Positions 37,730-47,728 of a DNA stretch of 64,000 nt are shown piece by piece. Origin of the DNA: Microbacterium sp. BLY (lineage in GTDB: Bacteria > Actinomycetota > Actinomycetes > Actinomycetales > Microbacteriaceae); contig NZ_JAGKSR010000001.1 of NCBI RefSeq assembly GCF_017939615.1, forward strand, positions 2,852,001 to 2,916,000, written 5' to 3'. A program made the translations under genes and the position numbers. Under the pieces are notes generated by a model. The model did no database searches. It was given only the letters and a program-made list of their open reading frames with translations, and was not told where the DNA came from. Numbering within the stretch: position 1 is the first letter of the stretch; every line of letters begins with the position of its first letter.

Positions 37730-38880
37730 TTCAGGAATTCGGGGATGTCGATGTCGTCGTCCGCGAAGGCGGGCTCGATGCTCGTCGCCGGAGTGCGCTG
37801 CACCGACGGCGCCGGCGCGGGCTCCGGGGTGCTCTTCTCGGCGGCGGGCTCCGCGGCGTCCGACAGCGCGACCTCGGGGAGGGACGCGGTCGACGGACGG
37901 GAGACCACCATCGGGTCCAGCCGCAGCGACGGCTCGCCGCCGTCGAAGCCGGCAGCGATCACGGTCACGCGCACCTCGTCACCGAGTGTGTCGTCGATGA
38001 CGGTACCGAAGATGATGTTCGCCTCGGGGTGCGCGGCCTCCTTGACGAGGTCGGCGGCGTCGTGGATCTCGAAGATGCCGAGGTTGGAGCCACCCTGGAT
38101 CGACAGCAGCACACCGTGCGCTCCCTCGATCGACGCTTCGAGCAGCGGGGATTCGACGGCCAGCTCGGCCGCCTTGATCGCCCGGTCCGCGCCGCGCGCG
38201 GAGCCGATGCCCATTAGCGCGGAGCCCGCTCCCTGCATGACCGACTTCACATCGGCGAAGTCGAGGTTGATCAGACCGGGGGTCGTGATGAGGTCGGTGA
38301 TGCCCTGCACACCGGCGAGCAGCACCTGGTCCGCGGTCGCGAACGCCTCGATCATCGAGATCCCGCGGTCGCTGATCTCCAGCAGACGGTCGTTCGGGAC
38401 GACGATGAGGGTGTCGACCTCTTCCTTGAGCTTCGCGACGCCCGCCTCGGCCTGGCTCTGGCGACGGCGACCCTCGAAGGAGAAGGGCTTGGTGACGACA
38501 CCGATGGTCAGGGCGCCGATCGACTTCGCGATGCGGGCGACCACCGGGGCGCCACCCGTTCCGGTGCCACCGCCCTCACCGGCGGTGACGAAGACCATGT
38601 CGGCGCCGGTCAGCGCCTGCTCGATCTCTTCGGCGTGGTCCTCAGCGGCGCGACGCCCCACCTCGGGGTCGGCACCGGCACCGAGGCCGCGGGTGAGCTC
38701 GCGGCCCACGTCCAGCTTGACGTCGGCGTCGCTCATGAGCAGCGCCTGGGCGTCGGTGTTGACGGCGATGAACTCGACTCCGCGGAGACCGAGCTCGATC
38801 ATGCGGTTGACGGCGTTGACGCCGCCACCGCCGACGCCGACGACCTTGATCACGGCGAGGTAGTTCTGGTTCTGGCTCAT
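37726..38880 (-). CDS. ftsZ: Cell division protein FtsZ
   Basis: Tubulin-like GTPase that forms the Z-ring at mid-cell, 384 residues. The nucleotide-binding loop [17 protein letters not shown] is at 11-27 and the GTP signature GGGTGTGG at 103-110. The T7 loop is seen in [12 protein letters not shown] long Ala/Pro/Glu linker leads to the C-terminal peptide [11 protein letters not shown], which binds SepF and FtsW. An ACCTC-N5-GAGGT palindrome lies 43-58 bp upstream. ftsQ is further upstream. Confidence 0.97.
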   Translation of the reverse strand: MSQNQNYLAVIKVVGVGGGGVNAVNRMIELGLRGVEFIAVNTDAQALLMSDADVKLDVGRELTRGLGAGADPEVGRRAAEDHAEEIEQALTGADMVFVTAGEGGGTGTGGAPVVARIAKSIGALTIGVVTKPFSFEGRRRQSQAEAGVAKLKEEVDTLIVVPNDRLLEISDRGISMIEAFATADQVLLAGVQGITDLITTPGLINLDFADVKSVMQGAGSALMGIGSARGADRAIKAAELAVESPLLEASIEGAHGVLLSIQGGSNLGIFEIHDAADLVKEAAHPEANIIFGTVIDDTLGDEVRVTVIAAGFDGGEPSLRLDPMVVSRPSTASLPEVALSDAAEPAAEKSTPEPAPAPSVQRTPATSIEPAFADDDIDIPEFLK

Positions 38881-38923
38881 GGCCGGCCTCCGATTAGTAG
38901 AGCCTGGAAGGGGTGAACCTTAA

Positions 38924-38938
38924 ACCTCAAGTAGAGGT
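38924..38938. promoter_or_regulatory. Palindrome in the ftsZ upstream region
   Basis: ACCTC-AAGTA-GAGGT (plus strand), a perfect inverted repeat with 5-bp arms 44 bp from the ftsZ start. It could be part of the promoter or an operator; arms of this kind resemble MerR-family sites, but no such regulator is seen here. Confidence 0.35.
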
Positions 38939-39043
38939 GTAAAGTATTTCCCGGTATTGCGTTCTCTCAGATCGAAGGTATGCGCCGCCCGGCCGCGCGC
39001 GCGCAGCGACACGGGCGTGTCGCGCCATTCCCGCGGAAAGCGG

Positions 39044-39967
39044 TCAGCCGACGACCGCGACGTCCGGGGACGTGACGTCGATCGACGAGGCGTCCGGGTT
39101 CTTCACGAGCGCGGCGGACAGCGCCAGGGCCTTCAGCCCCGAGTCCTCCTGGCTCCCCCAGACGACCGTCAGTCCGGAGTCCAGGGTGAGCGTCACGTCG
39201 TCCGCCGTCGAGGCACGGACGCCCGTGAGCTGGCGACGGATGTCGGCGGGAAGCGCACGGACGACGAGCCCGGCGCTCCGGAACGCCGACGAGTCGACAC
39301 CACCCTCGACCTCCACGAGCGGCTGGCCCGCCGGTCGGTCCGCCGTGGTGGAGAGCGCGACCCCGGCGGCGTCCACGAGGGTGAAGCCCGCCCCTGACTG
39401 GATCACGCCGATCGGGGTGCGCTCCACGATGCGCACCGTGAGGTCATGCGGCGGCCGCGCTTCCAGCGCGTACGTCTCGATGAGCGGAAAGGCCAGCAGC
39501 GCCGCCTTCACCTCGCTCGTGTCGACCAGAGCGAGCGGGGTTCCGAGCTGATCGTCCAGCGCCCCCTCGATCACTGCGGGGTCGATCGTCGTCGCCCCGG
39601 TGACCGTGATGCGCTGCACCGCGAACAGCGGACTGTACGCCGCCGCGACGCTGCCGCCGACGAGGAGCACCACCGCACCGAGAGTGCTCAGCCAGATGAT
39701 CCGCCTCCGCCGCGACCGCTGGGTGAAGCGGCGGATCTCCGCGCGGAGCGCCTTGCGTCGCGCGCGCGCCGCCCGCCACACGTCCATCGAGGAGCCCGGC
39801 GCGGCCGGCGTCTGCCCTTCCGCCGCGACGGGCTCGACGAACGGCACGACCGGTTCGTCGCCCTCGATCCGGGTCGATGCGCTCCGTCGACGCGGACTCC
39901 GCTCGAACGCGGCATCCGTCTGCTCCGGCGTGTCCGGAGCGCTCGGGAGCGGGGGCGGCCGGCGCAT
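39044..39967 (-). CDS. ftsQ: Cell division protein FtsQ (POTRA domain)
   Basis: Bitopic divisome scaffold of 307 residues. A basic cytoplasmic region (about 90 residues) precedes one transmembrane helix RRRRIIWLSTLGAVVLLVGG. The extracellular POTRA domain follows (FAVQRITVTGATTIDPAVIEG), and then the beta domain to the C terminus. It recruits FtsL, FtsB and FtsI. The ATG is three bases after the murC stop. The 163-bp gap to ftsZ holds that gene's promoter. Confidence 0.93.
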   Translation of the reverse strand: MRRPPPLPSAPDTPEQTDAAFERSPRRRSASTRIEGDEPVVPFVEPVAAEGQTPAAPGSSMDVWRAARARRKALRAEIRRFTQRSRRRRIIWLSTLGAVVLLVGGSVAAAYSPLFAVQRITVTGATTIDPAVIEGALDDQLGTPLALVDTSEVKAALLAFPLIETYALEARPPHDLTVRIVERTPIGVIQSGAGFTLVDAAGVALSTTADRPAGQPLVEVEGGVDSSAFRSAGLVVRALPADIRRQLTGVRASTADDVTLTLDSGLTVVWGSQEDSGLKALALSAALVKNPDASSIDVTSPDVAVVG

Positions 39968-39970
39968 GGG

Positions 39971-41371
39971 CTACGCCTCGTCGGTGCGGCGCAGCGACTC
40001 CAGCACCTGCGGGATGATCTGGTAGACGTTGCCACAGCCGAGGGTCACGACGAAGTCGCCCTCGCGTGCGACGGACGCCGTGTAGTCGGCGGCCTCCTGC
40101 CAGTCCGCGACGAAGTGCACGCGGGACGGGTCGGCGAACGCGCCGCTCACCAGCTCGCCCGTGACACCCGGAACGGGATCCTCCCTGGCACCGTAGACGT
40201 CGAGCATCACGGTGTGATCGGCGAGCTCCTCCAGGACATCGGCGAACTCCTGGTACATGTGCTGCGTCCGCGAATACGTGTGCGGCTGCTGGATGGCGAT
40301 CAGGCGACCGGAACCCGCGAGGCTGCGCATGGCCTCGAGTGCGGCACGCACCTCCGTCGGATGATGCGAGTAGTCGTCGTAGACCGTGACGCCGCGCTCC
40401 TCGCCGTGACGCTCGAGACGGCGGACCGTGCCGGCGAAGCCCTCCACGGCCCTGACGGCCTCGCGGAGCGGATGGCCGAGGGCCAGAAGCACGGCGACGG
40501 CGCCCGTCGCGTTGATCGCGTTGTGCACGCCGGGGACGGCGAGCTGCATCCGCTCCGACGCGCCGTCGTAGGACACGACAGCGGAGACCGGTCCGGAGGT
40601 GACGATGTCGTCGACGCGTACGTCCGCGTCCTGCGCCTGCCCGAAGGTGAGAACGCGGGGGTGGGACAGCCCCGCTCCCACGCGGAGCGCACCCGGGTCG
40701 TCGCTGGAGATGACGACCGCCTCCGATGCCGCGTCCGCGAACCGCACGAACGCATCGTGGAAGGCCTCGTCCGAGCCGTAGTGATCGAGGTGGTCGGGGT
40801 CGACGTTCGTGATGAGCGCCACGGCGGTGTCGTACAGGAGGAACGTCCCGTCCGACTCGTCCGCCTCGATGACGAAGAGGTCGCCGCTCCCCGTCGCACT
40901 GGAGGTGCCGAGCTGTTCGATGACCCCGCCGTTGACGAAGTGCGGGTCGGCGCCGAGTTCGCGCAGGGCCGTGACGATCATCCCCGTCGACGTCGTCTTG
41001 CCGTGCGCTCCGGCCACCGAGACGAGACGCCGGGTGCCGATCAGCCAGTGCAGCGCCTGGGAACGGTGGATGACGTGCAATCCGCGCTCCTTGGCCGTGA
41101 CGAACTCCGGGTTCTCGGGCCAGATCGCGCCCGTGTGCACGACGGTGTCGGCATCACCGAGGTGCGCGGCGTCGTGGCCGACGTGGACGGTGGCACCCGC
41201 CGCCGCCAGTGCCCGCAGGTTGTCGCTGTCGGCGCGGTCGCTGCCGGAGACGCGGATGCCCGCGTCGAGGAACATCTTCGCGAGTCCGCTCATGCCGGAC
41301 CCACCGATGCCGATGAAGTGCGCGGAGGTGATCGTCTCGGGAATGGGGAGGGAGAGGTCGGGTCTGATCAT
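39971..41371 (-). CDS. murC: UDP-N-acetylmuramate-L-alanine ligase
   Basis: Adds the first residue of the peptidoglycan stem peptide using ATP, 466 residues. The UDP-binding motif [16 protein letters not shown] is near residue 18 and the ATP loop GAHGKTT at 121-127. A central Mur ligase region ([10 protein letters not shown]) and a C-terminal phosphate-binding IIPQVLES segment are seen. The start lies 42 bp after the murG stop. Confidence 0.95.
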   Translation of the reverse strand: MIRPDLSLPIPETITSAHFIGIGGSGMSGLAKMFLDAGIRVSGSDRADSDNLRALAAAGATVHVGHDAAHLGDADTVVHTGAIWPENPEFVTAKERGLHVIHRSQALHWLIGTRRLVSVAGAHGKTTSTGMIVTALRELGADPHFVNGGVIEQLGTSSATGSGDLFVIEADESDGTFLLYDTAVALITNVDPDHLDHYGSDEAFHDAFVRFADAASEAVVISSDDPGALRVGAGLSHPRVLTFGQAQDADVRVDDIVTSGPVSAVVSYDGASERMQLAVPGVHNAINATGAVAVLLALGHPLREAVRAVEGFAGTVRRLERHGEERGVTVYDDYSHHPTEVRAALEAMRSLAGSGRLIAIQQPHTYSRTQHMYQEFADVLEELADHTVMLDVYGAREDPVPGVTGELVSGAFADPSRVHFVADWQEAADYTASVAREGDFVVTLGCGNVYQIIPQVLESLRRTDEA

Positions 41372-41413
41372 GTCCGCTTCAGTCTACTTTTGGTTCCGGT
41401 CCGGACGGCGGCG

Positions 41414-42490
41414 TCACGCCGCACCGAGAGCACGGTCGATCATGGCCACGACGTTCTCGGTGCCGGTGCGGGTGCCCGCCGTCGCCGCCGCCTCCGCCAT
41501 CGCCCGGAGGCGGTCGCGGTCGCCGAGCAGCGGCACGACGATCCGACGCACGGCATCACCGTCGAAGGTGGCGTCGTCGAGCAGCTGTGCCGCCCCTGCG
41601 GCCACCGCAGACGCTGCGTTCAACCGCTGCTCGCCGTTCCCGACCGAGTACGGCACGTACAGGGCCGGGATGCCGAGAGCGCTGATCTCGCTGACCGTGG
41701 CCGAGCCCGAGCGCGACACGATGAGGTCGGCGAGGGCGAACGCGAGGTCCATGCGGTCCACATAGCGTCGGACGACGTAGCCGGGTACGCCGGGGTCGGC
41801 CAGATCGCTGCGCTCCCCCGTCACGTGCAGCAACTGCCAGTCCGCCGCGAGGATGTCGCGCCAGGAATCCGCGAGGGCGTCGTTGAGGCGCTGCGCACCG
41901 AGCGAACCACCGAAGACCAGGAGCACGGGCCGAGAGGCGTCCAGACCGAAGTGCTCGGCCGCCTCCGCGCGCCGCGCCGCCCGGTCGAGGGCCATGATCT
42001 CGCGGCGCAACGGCATGCCCACCACTTCACTGCCGCGGAGGGGCGTGCCGGCGAAGGCGACGCCGACACCGGCTGCCGCGCGAGCGCCCAGGACGTTCGC
42101 CAGGCCCGGCTTCGCATTCGCCTCGTGCACCACGAACGGCACGCGCTCACGACGCGCGGCGACGTACGCCGGAGCCGAGGCGTAGCCCCCGAAGCCGACC
42201 ACGACGTCGATGCCGTGCTGTCGGATGTGTGCCCGCACCTGTGCGATCGCCCGCCGGAACCGTCCGGGGAACGCGGCCGCCTGCCCGTTGGGGCGGCGGG
42301 GGAACGGCACCTTATCGACGATGAGGAGCTCGTAACCGCGCTCCGGCACGAGCCGCGACTCCAGCCCCTCCGCCGTGCCGAGCACAAGGATCGTGGCCGC
42401 GGGATCGCGCTCGCGAAGCGCGTCGGCGACGGCGAGCAGCGGATTGACATGGCCGGCGGTGCCACCGCCGGCGAGGAGGTACGAGGTCAC
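41414..42490 (-). CDS. murG: Undecaprenyldiphospho-muramoylpentapeptide beta-N-acetylglucosaminyltransferase
   Basis: Adds GlcNAc to lipid I, making lipid II on the inner membrane face, 358 residues. The N-terminal glycine-rich loop GGGTAGHVNPLLAVADAL and the downstream VGFGGYASAPAYVAARRERVPFVVHEANA are family signatures. The C-terminal region has IVSRSGSATVSEISALGIPA for the UDP-GlcNAc diphosphate. The GTG start overlaps the ftsW stop by four bases (GTGA). Confidence 0.95.
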   Translation of the reverse strand: MTSYLLAGGGTAGHVNPLLAVADALRERDPAATILVLGTAEGLESRLVPERGYELLIVDKVPFPRRPNGQAAAFPGRFRRAIAQVRAHIRQHGIDVVVGFGGYASAPAYVAARRERVPFVVHEANAKPGLANVLGARAAAGVGVAFAGTPLRGSEVVGMPLRREIMALDRAARRAEAAEHFGLDASRPVLLVFGGSLGAQRLNDALADSWRDILAADWQLLHVTGERSDLADPGVPGYVVRRYVDRMDLAFALADLIVSRSGSATVSEISALGIPALYVPYSVGNGEQRLNAASAVAAGAAQLLDDATFDGDAVRRIVVPLLGDRDRLRAMAEAAATAGTRTGTENVVAMIDRALGAA

Positions 42491-43692
42491 CTCGCGACCC
42501 TACCCCGCTCGGCTGACTGCTTCTCGGCGGCCGGGATGGTCCGCGCGAACGCCAGCAGCACCCCGCACGCGATGAGCACGGCGAACAGGGCGGTCCCGCC
42601 CTGCGACATGAACGGCAGCGGCACCCCCATCACCGGGAAGACGCCGATCACGACGCCGATGTTCAGCACCGCCTGGCCGACGATCCACACCGTGATCCCG
42701 CCCGCGGCGACCCGGATGAACGGGTCCGGCGTCTTGCGGATCACGTGGAAGGCGCCCACCGTGAAGAACGTGAAGAGGGCCAGCACGACGATGCACCCGA
42801 TCAGCCCGAGCTCCTCGCCGACGATCGCGAAGATGAAGTCGTTGCCCGCGGCGGGCAGCCAGCCGTACTTCTCCTGGGAGTTGCCGAGCCCGAGACCGAA
42901 CACGCCCCCCGACGCCATGCCCCAGATGCCGTGGATGGACTGGTAGCAGTCCGTGTAGTAAAGCGCCATGTTGTCGCACGTCGCCGTGATGCGGCGCATC
43001 CGGTCCTCACTGGACAGCGCGTAGGCCAGCACGGCGACCACGCCCAGGATCATCGGGATGATGAACAGCCGCAGCTTGACGCCGGAGAAGAAGAGGCAGC
43101 CGAGCAGGATCAGCACCATGACCATCGCGGTGCCGAGGTCCTTGCCGGCCAGCACGGTCCCGATCGCCAGGGCGCCCACGGGGATCACCGGGATGAAGAC
43201 GTGGTGCCAGGTGCCGAGCATCGTCTGCTTGCGCAGCAGCACCGCCGCGATCCAGAGGGCGAGGGCCAGTTTGAGGAACTCCGACGGCTGCATCTGCACG
43301 CCTGCCACGGACACCCAGTTCCGGTTTCCGCCGTCCTCGATGCCGAGCGGGGTGAAGACGAGGAGTTGGAGGGCCACGGCTCCGAACAGCGCTGGCCACG
43401 CCATGCGCTTGAGGAACGCGACCGGGAAACGGCTGATGAGGAACATCAGCGGAATGCCGACCAGCGCGAACACCCCCTGTCGCAGGGTGGCGTCCAAGGG
43501 GTTCTGCGCGTTCGCCACGGCGGTGGCGCTCGTCGCGGAGAGCACCATGACGAGACCGAAGATCGTGAGGAGCAGAGCGGTCGAGGCGATCAGCAGGAAC
43601 TCGGTCGACACCGGGGTGAACCGGCGTCCGAGCGAGACCCGCGCCGCGAGACCACCCGACTCAGAGCGCGGAGGGCGAGCCACCTGCGTCAT
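42487..43692 (-). CDS. ftsW: FtsW SEDS peptidoglycan glycosyltransferase
   Basis: Polytopic membrane glycosyltransferase, 401 residues with about ten transmembrane helices, polymerising lipid II at the septum together with FtsI. Recognisable segments are LSATSATAVANAQNPLDATLRQG, NRNWVSVAGVQMQPSEFLKLALALWIA, GKDLGTAMVM and VFPVMGVPLPFMSQGGTAL near the C terminus. The ATG at 43692 gives MTQVARPP and overlaps the murD 3' end by 32 bp; the longer frame adds residues lying inside murD. Confidence 0.94.
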   Translation of the reverse strand: MTQVARPPRSESGGLAARVSLGRRFTPVSTEFLLIASTALLLTIFGLVMVLSATSATAVANAQNPLDATLRQGVFALVGIPLMFLISRFPVAFLKRMAWPALFGAVALQLLVFTPLGIEDGGNRNWVSVAGVQMQPSEFLKLALALWIAAVLLRKQTMLGTWHHVFIPVIPVGALAIGTVLAGKDLGTAMVMVLILLGCLFFSGVKLRLFIIPMILGVVAVLAYALSSEDRMRRITATCDNMALYYTDCYQSIHGIWGMASGGVFGLGLGNSQEKYGWLPAAGNDFIFAIVGEELGLIGCIVVLALFTFFTVGAFHVIRKTPDPFIRVAAGGITVWIVGQAVLNIGVVIGVFPVMGVPLPFMSQGGTALFAVLIACGVLLAFARTIPAAEKQSAERGRVAR

Positions 43693-45196
43693 CGGCGCTC
43701 CCCCGCTCGATCCAGTCCCGCACCGCTTCGGCGAAGCGGCGTCCGCGATCCGCATAGCTGGAGAACTGGTCGAAGGATGCCGCGGCGGGAGCGAGAAGCA
43801 CAGTGCCCTCTCCGTCGACGATCCCCGCCGCGATCTCCACGACGCGGTTCATGACCTGTCCAGTGTCGCCAGCATCGACCTCGAAGACCGGCACCGTCGG
43901 CGCGTGTCGCTGGAATGCCGTCACGACGGCGGTGCGATCCACGCCGATGACGACCGCTGCGCGTGCGGTCGCGCCCGCATCCGCCACGAGGTCGGCGATA
44001 TCGACGCCCTTGAGGTCGCCGCCGACGACCCACACCGCTCCCGGGTACGCACGCAGTGAGGAGGCGGCCGCATGTGGGTTCGTGGCCTTGGAGTCGTCGA
44101 CCCAGGTGATCCCGGCGTGCCGGGCCACGACCTCGATGCGGTGCGCATCCAGCCGGAAGGACTGCAGGGCCGTGTGGATGGCCTCGGGCTCGACGCCGAG
44201 CGAACGGGCGAGGGCGCTGGCGGCGAGGATGTTCTGCACGATGTGCGGCGCAGTGAGACCCGCCGCCTCGAGATCGGCGACCGTCGTCAGCTCCAGAGCG
44301 CTGCGCGCCCGGTCGTCGAGGAACGCCCGGTCGACCAGGAGCCCCTCGACGACACCGAGATCGCTCGGCCCCGGGATGCCCAGGTCGAAACCGATCGCGC
44401 GTGCGCCCTCGACGACGTCGGCGTCCTCCACCATCCGGCGGGTCGCCTCGTCGGCCTTGTTGTAGACGCAGGCGACGCGGGTGTTGCGGTAGACGAGCGC
44501 CTTCGCGTCCCGATACGCCTCCGCGCTGCCGTGCCACACGAGATGGTCGTCCGCCAGGTTGAGGCACACCGCGGAGTACGGGAACAGCTCGCCCTCCGGC
44601 TGCGACAGGCCGAGATACCAGAGCTGGTGGCTGGACAGCTCGACGACGAGGACGTCGAAGCCGGCGGGGTCGCGGACCGCGTCGAGCACCGGGACGCCGA
44701 TGTTGCCGCAGGGGGCGGCCCGTCGTCCGCCCGCGACGAGCAGGGTCGCGGTGAGCTGGGTCGTCGTCGTCTTGCCGTTGGTCCCCGTGATGAGTACCCA
44801 GTCCGCGGGGGTGCCGTCCGGGCGGAGCACCTTGTCGCGGACCCGCCAGGCGAGCTCGACGTCGCCCCAGAGCGCGATGCCCGTCTCCTGCGCCCACCGG
44901 ATCACGGGGTGCGTCGGGGGGAATCCGGGCGACGCGATGACGACCTCGGGCGCGAACGCGGTCAGCGCCTCCGGCACCTCGTCGAGCGGCCCGAGCTCCA
45001 GTCGGGCACCGATCACCGGGAGCAGCCGGGCGTACTCCTCCTCCGCCGACTCGCTGAGCACGAGGACGTCGGCGCCCAGCTCGGTGAGCGTGTCCGCGAC
45101 CGAGAAGCCGGTCATCGAGAGCCCGAGCACGGCGACGCGCAGGGCGCTCCAGTCGGCGTTCCAGCTCGTCAGTCCCGCGAGACGCTCAGCCGACAC
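43661..45196 (-). CDS. murD: UDP-N-acetylmuramoyl-L-alanine-D-glutamate ligase
   Basis: Adds D-Glu to the stem peptide, 511 residues. The N-terminal UDP-binding domain begins RVAVLGLSMTGFSVADTL, the ATP loop GTNGKTTTT is at 138-146, and LNLADDHLVWHG holds the metal/ATP segment. The C-terminal ligase domain contains SKATNPHAAASSLRAY. It starts with GTG at 45196, overlapping the mraY stop by 11 bp. Confidence 0.95.
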   Translation of the reverse strand: MSAERLAGLTSWNADWSALRVAVLGLSMTGFSVADTLTELGADVLVLSESAEEEYARLLPVIGARLELGPLDEVPEALTAFAPEVVIASPGFPPTHPVIRWAQETGIALWGDVELAWRVRDKVLRPDGTPADWVLITGTNGKTTTTQLTATLLVAGGRRAAPCGNIGVPVLDAVRDPAGFDVLVVELSSHQLWYLGLSQPEGELFPYSAVCLNLADDHLVWHGSAEAYRDAKALVYRNTRVACVYNKADEATRRMVEDADVVEGARAIGFDLGIPGPSDLGVVEGLLVDRAFLDDRARSALELTTVADLEAAGLTAPHIVQNILAASALARSLGVEPEAIHTALQSFRLDAHRIEVVARHAGITWVDDSKATNPHAAASSLRAYPGAVWVVGGDLKGVDIADLVADAGATARAAVVIGVDRTAVVTAFQRHAPTVPVFEVDAGDTGQVMNRVVEIAAGIVDGEGTVLLAPAAASFDQFSSYADRGRRFAEAVRDWIERGSADDAGGSPSAL

Positions 45197-46292
45197 GGGT
45201 CAGCCACTCCACGTAGAACAGTCCGACCGCGGACACGGCGAGGAGCCCGGCGATGATCCACATCCGCACGACGATGGTCACCTCCGACCACCCCCGCATC
45301 TCCAGGTGGTGATGGAAGGGGCTCATGAGGAACAGGCGCTTCCCGCGGGTGATCTTGAAGTAGGCGCGCTGCAGGATCACGGACCCGGAGGCGAGGACGA
45401 ACACGCCGGCGATGACCAGGAGCAGCAGTTCTGTGCGCGTCATGATCGCCATCGCGGTGATGACGCCGCCGATGGCCATCGAGCCCACGTCGCCCATGAA
45501 CACCTTGGCCTTCGGCGCGTTCCACCAGAGGAACCCGATGAGGCTCGCGGCGAAGGACGCCGAGATGATCGCGAGGTTGAACGGATCCCGCACCTCATAG
45601 CAGCCGCCGAGGGAGCCGGGGTCGCCGCCGATGCAGGGCTGCTTGAACTGCCAGAACGCGATGAGGCTGTACGCCCCGACCACGATGACGCCGGCGCCCG
45701 CGGCGAGGCCGTCGAGACCGTCGGTCAGGTTCACGCTGTTCGAGGTGGCCACCCCGATGATGGAGATCCAGGCGAGGTAGAGGATCCAGCCGAGGATGAC
45801 GCCGAACGCGAAGAGATTCAGCCAGGTGATGTCGCGGAACAGCGAGATCGACGCGCTGGCCGGCGTCTGCCCCCACTTGTTCGGGAAGTTCAGCGCCACG
45901 ATCCCGAACGGGATCACCACGATGAGCTGCCCGATGACCTTGCGCCAGCCGGAGAGCCCGAGGCTCCGCTGGCTGCGCACCTTCATGTAGTCGTCGATGA
46001 ACCCGACCACGCCGAAGCCGACCATCAACCAGATCACGAGGATCGCGGAGAGCGCCGGGGTCTCTCCGCTCACGAGCACCCCCGTGAAGTAGCCGACGAT
46101 GGAGCCGAGGATGAAGATGACGCCGCCCATGGTGGGTGTGCCGCGCTTGGCCTCGTGGCTGGGGTTCCCCGCCGCTTCGGGCGTGCGGATGACCTGTCCC
46201 CAGCCCCACTTCCGGAAGAGCCGGAGGAAGACGGGAGTCAGGAAGAGAGTGAAGGCGAGCGAGATGGCCGCCGCCATGATGAGGGACCTCAC
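45186..46292 (-). CDS. mraY: Phospho-N-acetylmuramoyl-pentapeptide transferase
   Basis: Membrane enzyme that forms lipid I from UDP-MurNAc-pentapeptide and undecaprenyl phosphate, 368 residues with about ten transmembrane helices. Signatures are FIDDYMKVRSQRSLGLSGW, VNLTDGLDGLAAGAGVIV and the C-terminal SPFHHHLEMRGWSEVTIVVR. The GTG start overlaps the murF stop as GTGA. Confidence 0.96.
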   Translation of the reverse strand: MRSLIMAAAISLAFTLFLTPVFLRLFRKWGWGQVIRTPEAAGNPSHEAKRGTPTMGGVIFILGSIVGYFTGVLVSGETPALSAILVIWLMVGFGVVGFIDDYMKVRSQRSLGLSGWRKVIGQLIVVIPFGIVALNFPNKWGQTPASASISLFRDITWLNLFAFGVILGWILYLAWISIIGVATSNSVNLTDGLDGLAAGAGVIVVGAYSLIAFWQFKQPCIGGDPGSLGGCYEVRDPFNLAIISASFAASLIGFLWWNAPKAKVFMGDVGSMAIGGVITAMAIMTRTELLLLVIAGVFVLASGSVILQRAYFKITRGKRLFLMSPFHHHLEMRGWSEVTIVVRMWIIAGLLAVSAVGLFYVEWLTRVG

Positions 46293-47701
46293 GAGAACAA
46301 TTCTCCCAGACGATCGCCGAGATGCCGGAGGCCCACGGAGTTGGACGACTTCACGAGGACCCGGTCGCCGTCACGCAGCTCCGTGCGGAGGTACTCGAAC
46401 GCGGCGTCTTGATCCGGGAGGTGGACGGCCTCGCTGTCCCACGACCCCTCGCCGACGGCGGCGAGGTAGAGCCGCCGGGCCTCGGGGCCGACGACGACGA
46501 TGCGCCGGATGTTGAGACGGACGGCGAGCAGACCGATGCGGTCGTGCTCCTCTCCGGCGCTCTCGCCCAGCTCGCTCATCGCGCCGAGCACGGCGACGGT
46601 GCGCTCGTCCGGCCCGGTGATCTGTGCGAGCGTCCGCAGGGCGGCCGCCATGGAGTCCGGGCTGGCGTTGTAGGCGTCGTTGATGATGCGGACGCGCTCG
46701 TTGCCCAGGGGCTGCATCCGCCAGCGCTCGGCGATCTCGACGGTCTCCAGCCGGGAGACGGCGTCGTGCGGCCGCACCCCGAGTTCGACGGCCGCGGTGA
46801 TCGCGGCGAGGGCGTTCGTGACGTGGTGGGCCCCGAGGACGCGCAGGCGCAGCGGCAGCGCTTCCCCCGCGACCTCGATGACGCACCGGGTGCCGGACGC
46901 GGAGACCTCGATCCCGCGAGCGTGCACGGCGGCCGCGGCCGACTGTCCGAAGCCGACGACCCGGAGGCCGCGGCTCTCGGCGAGGTCGCGCATCGCCCAG
47001 ACGCGGGCGTCGTCCGCGTTGAGCACCGCGACGCCGGGGACCCGGGCGGCGGCGACGAGCTCGGACTTGGCCTTCGCCGTCGCCTCGATCCCGCCGAAGC
47101 CCCCTGCGTGCGCCATGCCGACCATCAGCACGATGACGAGGTCGGGCTCGACGAGACCGGCGAGGCGCGCGATGCTGCCCGGAGCCGCGGCGCCGAACTC
47201 GCTGACGAGGAACCGGGTGTCGTGGGTGACGCGGAGCATCGTGACGGGAGCGCCGACCTCGTTGTTGAACGACTTCACGGGGGCGACGGTCTCGCCCTCG
47301 TCGGCGAGGATGCGGGCGAGGAAGTTCTTGGTGGTCGTCTTGCCGTTGGAGCCGGTGATGCCGACGATGCGCAGGCGGCCGCCGGCCCGCACCCGTGCCA
47401 CGACCTCGCGGGCGAGCTCGCCGAGGGCGACGACCGCATCCGGGACGACGATCTGCGAGACCGCGACGTCGACCGGATGCTCGACGATCGCGAGGACCGC
47501 CCCGGCCTCCACGGCGGCGCCGACGAAGCGGTGCCCGTCGGTCTCCGCGCCGGGCTTGGCGACGAAGATGGACCCGGGTTCCATCGTGCGCGAGTCGGTG
47601 TCGACGATGCCGTCGACGACCGTCTCCGGTGTGTGCTCTCCGGCCACACGCAGATCACCGCCGATGGCGGCGGTGATCTCAGCGAGCGTCAGGGCGATCA
47701 T
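46289..47701 (-). CDS. murF: UDP-N-acetylmuramoyl-tripeptide-D-alanyl-D-alanine ligase
   Basis: Adds the D-Ala-D-Ala dipeptide to the stem peptide, 470 residues. The N-terminal domain carries TDSRTMEPGSIFVAKPG, the ATP loop GSNGKTTTK is at 117-125, and NDAYNASPDSM is a family signature. The C-terminal domain begins around residue 330 with AVLGAMSELGE. murE would normally lie just upstream, but here only 27 bases separate this gene from ftsI. Confidence 0.94.
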   Translation of the reverse strand: MIALTLAEITAAIGGDLRVAGEHTPETVVDGIVDTDSRTMEPGSIFVAKPGAETDGHRFVGAAVEAGAVLAIVEHPVDVAVSQIVVPDAVVALGELAREVVARVRAGGRLRIVGITGSNGKTTTKNFLARILADEGETVAPVKSFNNEVGAPVTMLRVTHDTRFLVSEFGAAAPGSIARLAGLVEPDLVIVLMVGMAHAGGFGGIEATAKAKSELVAAARVPGVAVLNADDARVWAMRDLAESRGLRVVGFGQSAAAAVHARGIEVSASGTRCVIEVAGEALPLRLRVLGAHHVTNALAAITAAVELGVRPHDAVSRLETVEIAERWRMQPLGNERVRIINDAYNASPDSMAAALRTLAQITGPDERTVAVLGAMSELGESAGEEHDRIGLLAVRLNIRRIVVVGPEARRLYLAAVGEGSWDSEAVHLPDQDAAFEYLRTELRDGDRVLVKSSNSVGLRHLGDRLGELFS

Positions 47702-47728
47702 GTCATCTCCATGCGCGGCTCTCGCCGA

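Noticed and set aside
39446..42946. Plus-strand open frame opposite murC, murG and ftsQ
   Set aside because: Antisense of the recognised mur and fts genes.
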